From Planctomycetota bacterium (lineage in GTDB: Bacteria > Planctomycetota > UBA1135): a stretch of DNA of 6,337 nucleotides. The position numbers and the translations under genes are program-made. How positions within the stretch are numbered: position 1 is the stretch's first letter; the number at the start of each line of letters is the position of its first letter. The notes beneath the pieces are model-generated. The model ran no database searches, was not told where the DNA came from, and saw only the letters and a program-made list of their open reading frames with translations. This document shows, in pieces, positions 5,017 to 6,337 of this stretch. The stretch covers positions 3,763 to 10,099 of the forward strand of contig DNPI01000187.1 of the NCBI GenBank assembly GCA_003501525.1. The letters run 5' to 3'.

Positions 5017-6078
5017 ATGTCTTCCCCTGTTATTTCCCGACGTGGTCTCATTAAATGTGCTGGTGCAGGTCTAGCAGCTGGTGCCTTTCCGTCTTCTGCT
5101 GTTCCTAATTTTCGCTCTGCTGGCAGTCCGGTTGCTATTTCCTCGGCCAATGGTTTGGCAACAGTAACTCATGCTGTTCAGCGTATGACTGAGGACAATC
5201 TTCGCCCCGTGAGCGCAGCGGTAGAAGGCGTGGGGATTGTCGAGGCGGATCCTGCTGATAGGTCAGTGGGCTTAGGTGGACTTCCTGATGAAGATGGAAA
5301 GGTAACTTTGGACGCAGCCTGTATGGATGGTCCAACACATAATGCTGGTTCAGTGGCTGCTATTCAGGACATACTTCATCCTGCGCAGGTTGCTGAGTTG
5401 GTGATGGATCGCACTGACCATGTGAATTTAGTGGCTGATGGAGCGCGCCGCTTTGCGTTGGATCATGGTTTCGAGGCCACCGATTTACTCACGGAAAGTA
5501 CACGCAAAATTTGGCTTAAGTGGCGATCCCGTAGGACTGATGATGACCGCCTGTGGCCGCTCGACGATAAGGAGCCCGTTGATTCAGCACTGCAAGGAGA
5601 AGCTCGTCCTTGGGGGACAATTCACTGTTCGGCCTTGAGCCCAGAAGGGAGCTTGGGCTGTTGCACGACCACGAGTGGGCTTGCCTTCAAAATTCCAGGC
5701 CGAATTGGCGATTCTCCTCTTATTGGTTGCGGACTTTACTGTGATGATGGAATAGGTTCGGCTGGAGCTACAGGTCGTGGTGAAGCTGCCATCCTTTCAG
5801 GGGGTTCATGGTTAGTTGTCGAAAGAATGCGTGCTGGGGATACCCCCGAAGAAGCTTGTTTGCATGCACTGCGGCGAGTTGGCGAACAGGCTTATAAAGG
5901 ATCTAAGTGGCAACCCGCTCTTTGGGAAGACGACCGCCCTTCATTTGGCTTAACTTTCTATGCCGTTCGTAAAGATGGCTTGTACGGGTCAGCCTCGATG
6001 TTTGGCAAGCCGAAATTTGCGGTCGCCGATGGGGCGGGTGCTCGCCTTGAAAACTGCGCCATCGCTTTTCCGTCTTGA
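5017..6078 (+). CDS. Tat-exported N4-(beta-N-acetylglucosaminyl)-L-asparaginase (glycosylasparaginase)
   Basis: This Ntn-hydrolase cleaves the amide bond between asparagine and N-acetylglucosamine or, in relatives, beta-aspartyl peptides. The protein has 353 residues from ATG 5017. SRRGLIK (7-13) followed by CAGAGLAAGAF is a twin-arginine export signal, so it should fold in the cytoplasm and act outside it. Block VGLGGLPDEDGKVTLDAACM (84-103) and the DILHPAQVAELVM stretch (118-130) form the alpha subunit. Autoproteolysis should occur before T201 in PWGTIHCSALS, giving a new N-terminal threonine nucleophile. CTTTSG (216-221) and KIPGRIGDSPLIGCG (225-239) supply substrate-binding R229 and D232, and GSAGATGRGEA (247-257) completes the site. 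GTG 5002 is an alternative start with AGGG three bases upstream; ATG 5017 gives a normal Tat n-region. The stop overlaps the TTG start of the next gene as TTGA, suggesting coupling. True substrate, glycoasparagine or isoaspartyl, is not decided by sequence. Confidence 0.92.
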   Translation: MSSPVISRRGLIKCAGAGLAAGAFPSSAVPNFRSAGSPVAISSANGLATVTHAVQRMTEDNLRPVSAAVEGVGIVEADPADRSVGLGGLPDEDGKVTLDAACMDGPTHNAGSVAAIQDILHPAQVAELVMDRTDHVNLVADGARRFALDHGFEATDLLTESTRKIWLKWRSRRTDDDRLWPLDDKEPVDSALQGEARPWGTIHCSALSPEGSLGCCTTTSGLAFKIPGRIGDSPLIGCGLYCDDGIGSAGATGRGEAAILSGGSWLVVERMRAGDTPEEACLHALRRVGEQAYKGSKWQPALWEDDRPSFGLTFYAVRKDGLYGSASMFGKPKFAVADGAGARLENCAIAFPS

Positions 6079-6337
6079 AAGGACCTCGTGTCGGCGTTGA
6101 CACCGGGGGGACTTTTACTGACGCGGTTGTGGCTGATGGGAAGGGGGGCTGGAGCGTGCACAAGAGTCCTTCGACCCCAAGGAAACCGGAGAAAGCAATT
6201 CTGGATGGCGCGGCTTTGCTAGCTGCGCCCAGCGACGGTTCGTCGAGACAAAAAAAAGCGGAGCAATTCGAATTAGTGCATGGAACGACTCTTGCTACCA
6301 ATGCCCTTCTGACGAGGAAGTTGGGTCGCGTTGTGTT
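6075..6337 (+). CDS. Hydantoinase A/5-oxoprolinase family protein, N-terminal part
   Basis: This family uses ATP to open cyclic amides such as hydantoins or 5-oxoproline, usually with a HyuB-type partner or as a fused protein. Only the first 87 codons are present, open to the right edge. RVGVDTGGTFTDAVV (5-19) is the first phosphate-binding motif of the actin-like ATPase fold, and VHGTTLATNALLTRKLGRVV (68-87) is the second conserved block of the Hydant_A_N domain. TTG 6075 is the only start that gives the normal N-terminus directly before the phosphate motif. It overlaps the TGA of the asparaginase gene by TTGA, so the two proteins are probably made in a linked ratio. An eight-A run (6250-6257) lies in codons for QKK at 59-61. 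HyuA, oxoprolinase and acetone-carboxylase-type relatives share these motifs, so the exact substrate cannot be named. Confidence 0.92.
   Translation, partial: MKGPRVGVDTGGTFTDAVVADGKGGWSVHKSPSTPRKPEKAILDGAALLAAPSDGSSRQKKAEQFELVHGTTLATNALLTRKLGRVV

Noticed and set aside
4841..5074. 77-residue ORF across the gap between the exported protein and the asparaginase
   Set aside because: It starts and ends inside better-supported genes in other frames and shows no motif.
5903..6301. 132-residue - strand ORF across the asparaginase/HyuA junction
   Set aside because: Both + strand frames here carry conserved family motifs, so the antisense frame is a shadow.

Overview
The window is a compact bacterial chromosomal segment of roughly balanced base composition. 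It carries seven protein genes supported by sequence, one short speculative ORF, and no RNA genes, insertion sequences, phage genes or CRISPR arrays that I can see. Six of the seven genes read on the + strand. One partial gene reads on the - strand at the left edge. The last + strand gene runs off the right edge. The organism cannot be named from this sequence. Signs of a bacterium outside the Gammaproteobacteria are the non-enterobacterial TruD type (NYFDDQRFG), the RluA-family C-terminus with a basic KRGYRPKK segment, and the Tat-exported glycosylasparaginase. A PVC-group bacterium (Verrucomicrobia or Planctomycetes) is one low-confidence guess.

Left edge (1-377, -): N-terminal part of an exported protein with a hydrophobic leader, a His-Pro-Leu-Ser segment and one EF-hand-like loop, resembling the outer domain of HupE/UreJ-type proteins. 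It is divergent from the next gene, with only 23 bp between the two proposed starts.

Central block (401-4279, +): hpt (hypoxanthine phosphoribosyltransferase), an RluA-family rRNA/tRNA pseudouridine synthase, truD (tRNA pseudouridine synthase D) and mtaP (methylthioadenosine phosphorylase). The genes are tightly packed. hpt and the RluA gene share a TTGA start/stop overlap, a 69-bp gap with two small hairpins precedes truD, and truD overlaps mtaP by 38 bp. Two purine-salvage enzymes therefore bracket two pseudouridine synthases. TruD carries an Arg/Gly/Ser-rich C-terminal tail that contains a two-copy 48-bp tandem repeat.

Right block (4330-6337, +): a small exported protein of unknown function, possibly preceded by a very short hydrophobic ORF; then a Tat-exported N4-(beta-N-acetylglucosaminyl)-L-asparaginase; then the start of a hydantoinase A/5-oxoprolinase-type ATPase, coupled to the asparaginase by a second TTGA overlap. 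This suggests extracytoplasmic cleavage of aspartyl-amide or glycopeptide material linked to cytoplasmic use of cyclic amides, but the substrates are inferred. I find no clear new defence or mobile system. The most distinctive items are the recurring TTG/TGA junctions, the repeated TruD tail with its overlap into mtaP, and the asparaginase-HyuA pair.
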